From contig NZ_JAAWUO010000010.1 in the NCBI RefSeq assembly GCF_013304825.1, positions 80,936 to 144,935 on the forward strand: DNA of 64,000 nucleotides, in the 5' to 3' direction. The position numbers and the translations under genes were made by a program. The DNA comes from Blautia schinkii (GTDB lineage Bacteria > Bacillota > Clostridia > Lachnospirales > Lachnospiraceae). Below the pieces are notes generated by a model, which had not been told where the DNA came from, did not search any database, and worked only from the letters and a program-made list of their open reading frames with translations. Shown here piece by piece: positions 63,939-64,000 of the stretch (its first letter is position 1; every line of letters begins with the position of its first letter).

Positions 63939-64000
63939 AGACATGCCGTTACTGAAAACTTATAAAAAGTTATAAACTTCTATGTTTCATTCCTACTTCA

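Overview
The window reads as a chromosomal segment of an anaerobic Gram-positive of the class Clostridia, most likely family Lachnospiraceae (Blautia-like). This is inference from gene content: a fab operon using FabK and a FabT-type MarR regulator, a fused AccD-AccA, a rubredoxin-fused flavodiiron protein, BspA-like leucine-rich surface proteins with Thr/Pro linkers, SH3b cell-wall proteins, and purine-rich Shine-Dalgarno sites. Nearly all genes lie on the minus strand. I saw no rRNA, tRNA, CRISPR array, prophage or transposase.

Layout. 1-6.7 kb: the end of a secreted protein gene, then a complete F1Fo ATP synthase operon (atpBEFHAGDC). 6.8-12.7 kb: birA, a WYL regulator with a small membrane protein behind LexA-like boxes, lrgAB, a YfcE-like phosphodiesterase and an EndoQ-like PHP nuclease. 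12.7-18.5 kb: three secreted surface proteins. 18.7-21.0 kb: an XRE regulator, an MBL-fold hydrolase and a GNAT. 21.4-35.9 kb: two tandem dipeptide/nickel-type ABC importers, a LysR regulator and an 813-residue methyltransferase-hydrolase-methyltransferase protein. 36-44 kb: a MITE-like palindrome, nth, a DUF3877-like gene, a membrane acyltransferase-like protein, an esterase, an OGG glycosylase, an AraC regulator divergent from a 27-residue peptide gene, an HD hydrolase and an orphan HicB. 43.9-53.6 kb: the fatty-acid synthesis operon fabH-K-D-G-F-accB-fabZ-accC-accDA-fabT. 53.7-64 kb: DUF1294, mnmM, GNAT, Crp/Fnr, flavodiiron protein, glycerate kinase with divergent CdaR, acylphosphatase, nitroreductase, LysR and an SH3b protein.

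The best candidate for an undescribed system is 21.4-36.1 kb. Three promoters (upstream of the tri-domain enzyme, importer 1 and importer 2) each carry the same GC-rich palindrome, CCCC-N5-GGGG, flanked by ACAA on one side and AT on the other at fixed spacing. On the transcribed strand the TTGT of this element starts the -35 box, and a -10 box follows 16-17 bases later. This ties the enzyme, its co-transcribed LysR and both importers into one inferred regulon, possibly for making or scavenging a modified amino-acid, peptide or opine-like compound. The substrate cannot be read from sequence.

Other connections: BirA should biotinylate the AccB encoded in the fab operon, and the fab promoter carries a perfect TTTGATTATCAAA palindrome of FabT type while the FabT-like gene sits at the operon's far end.
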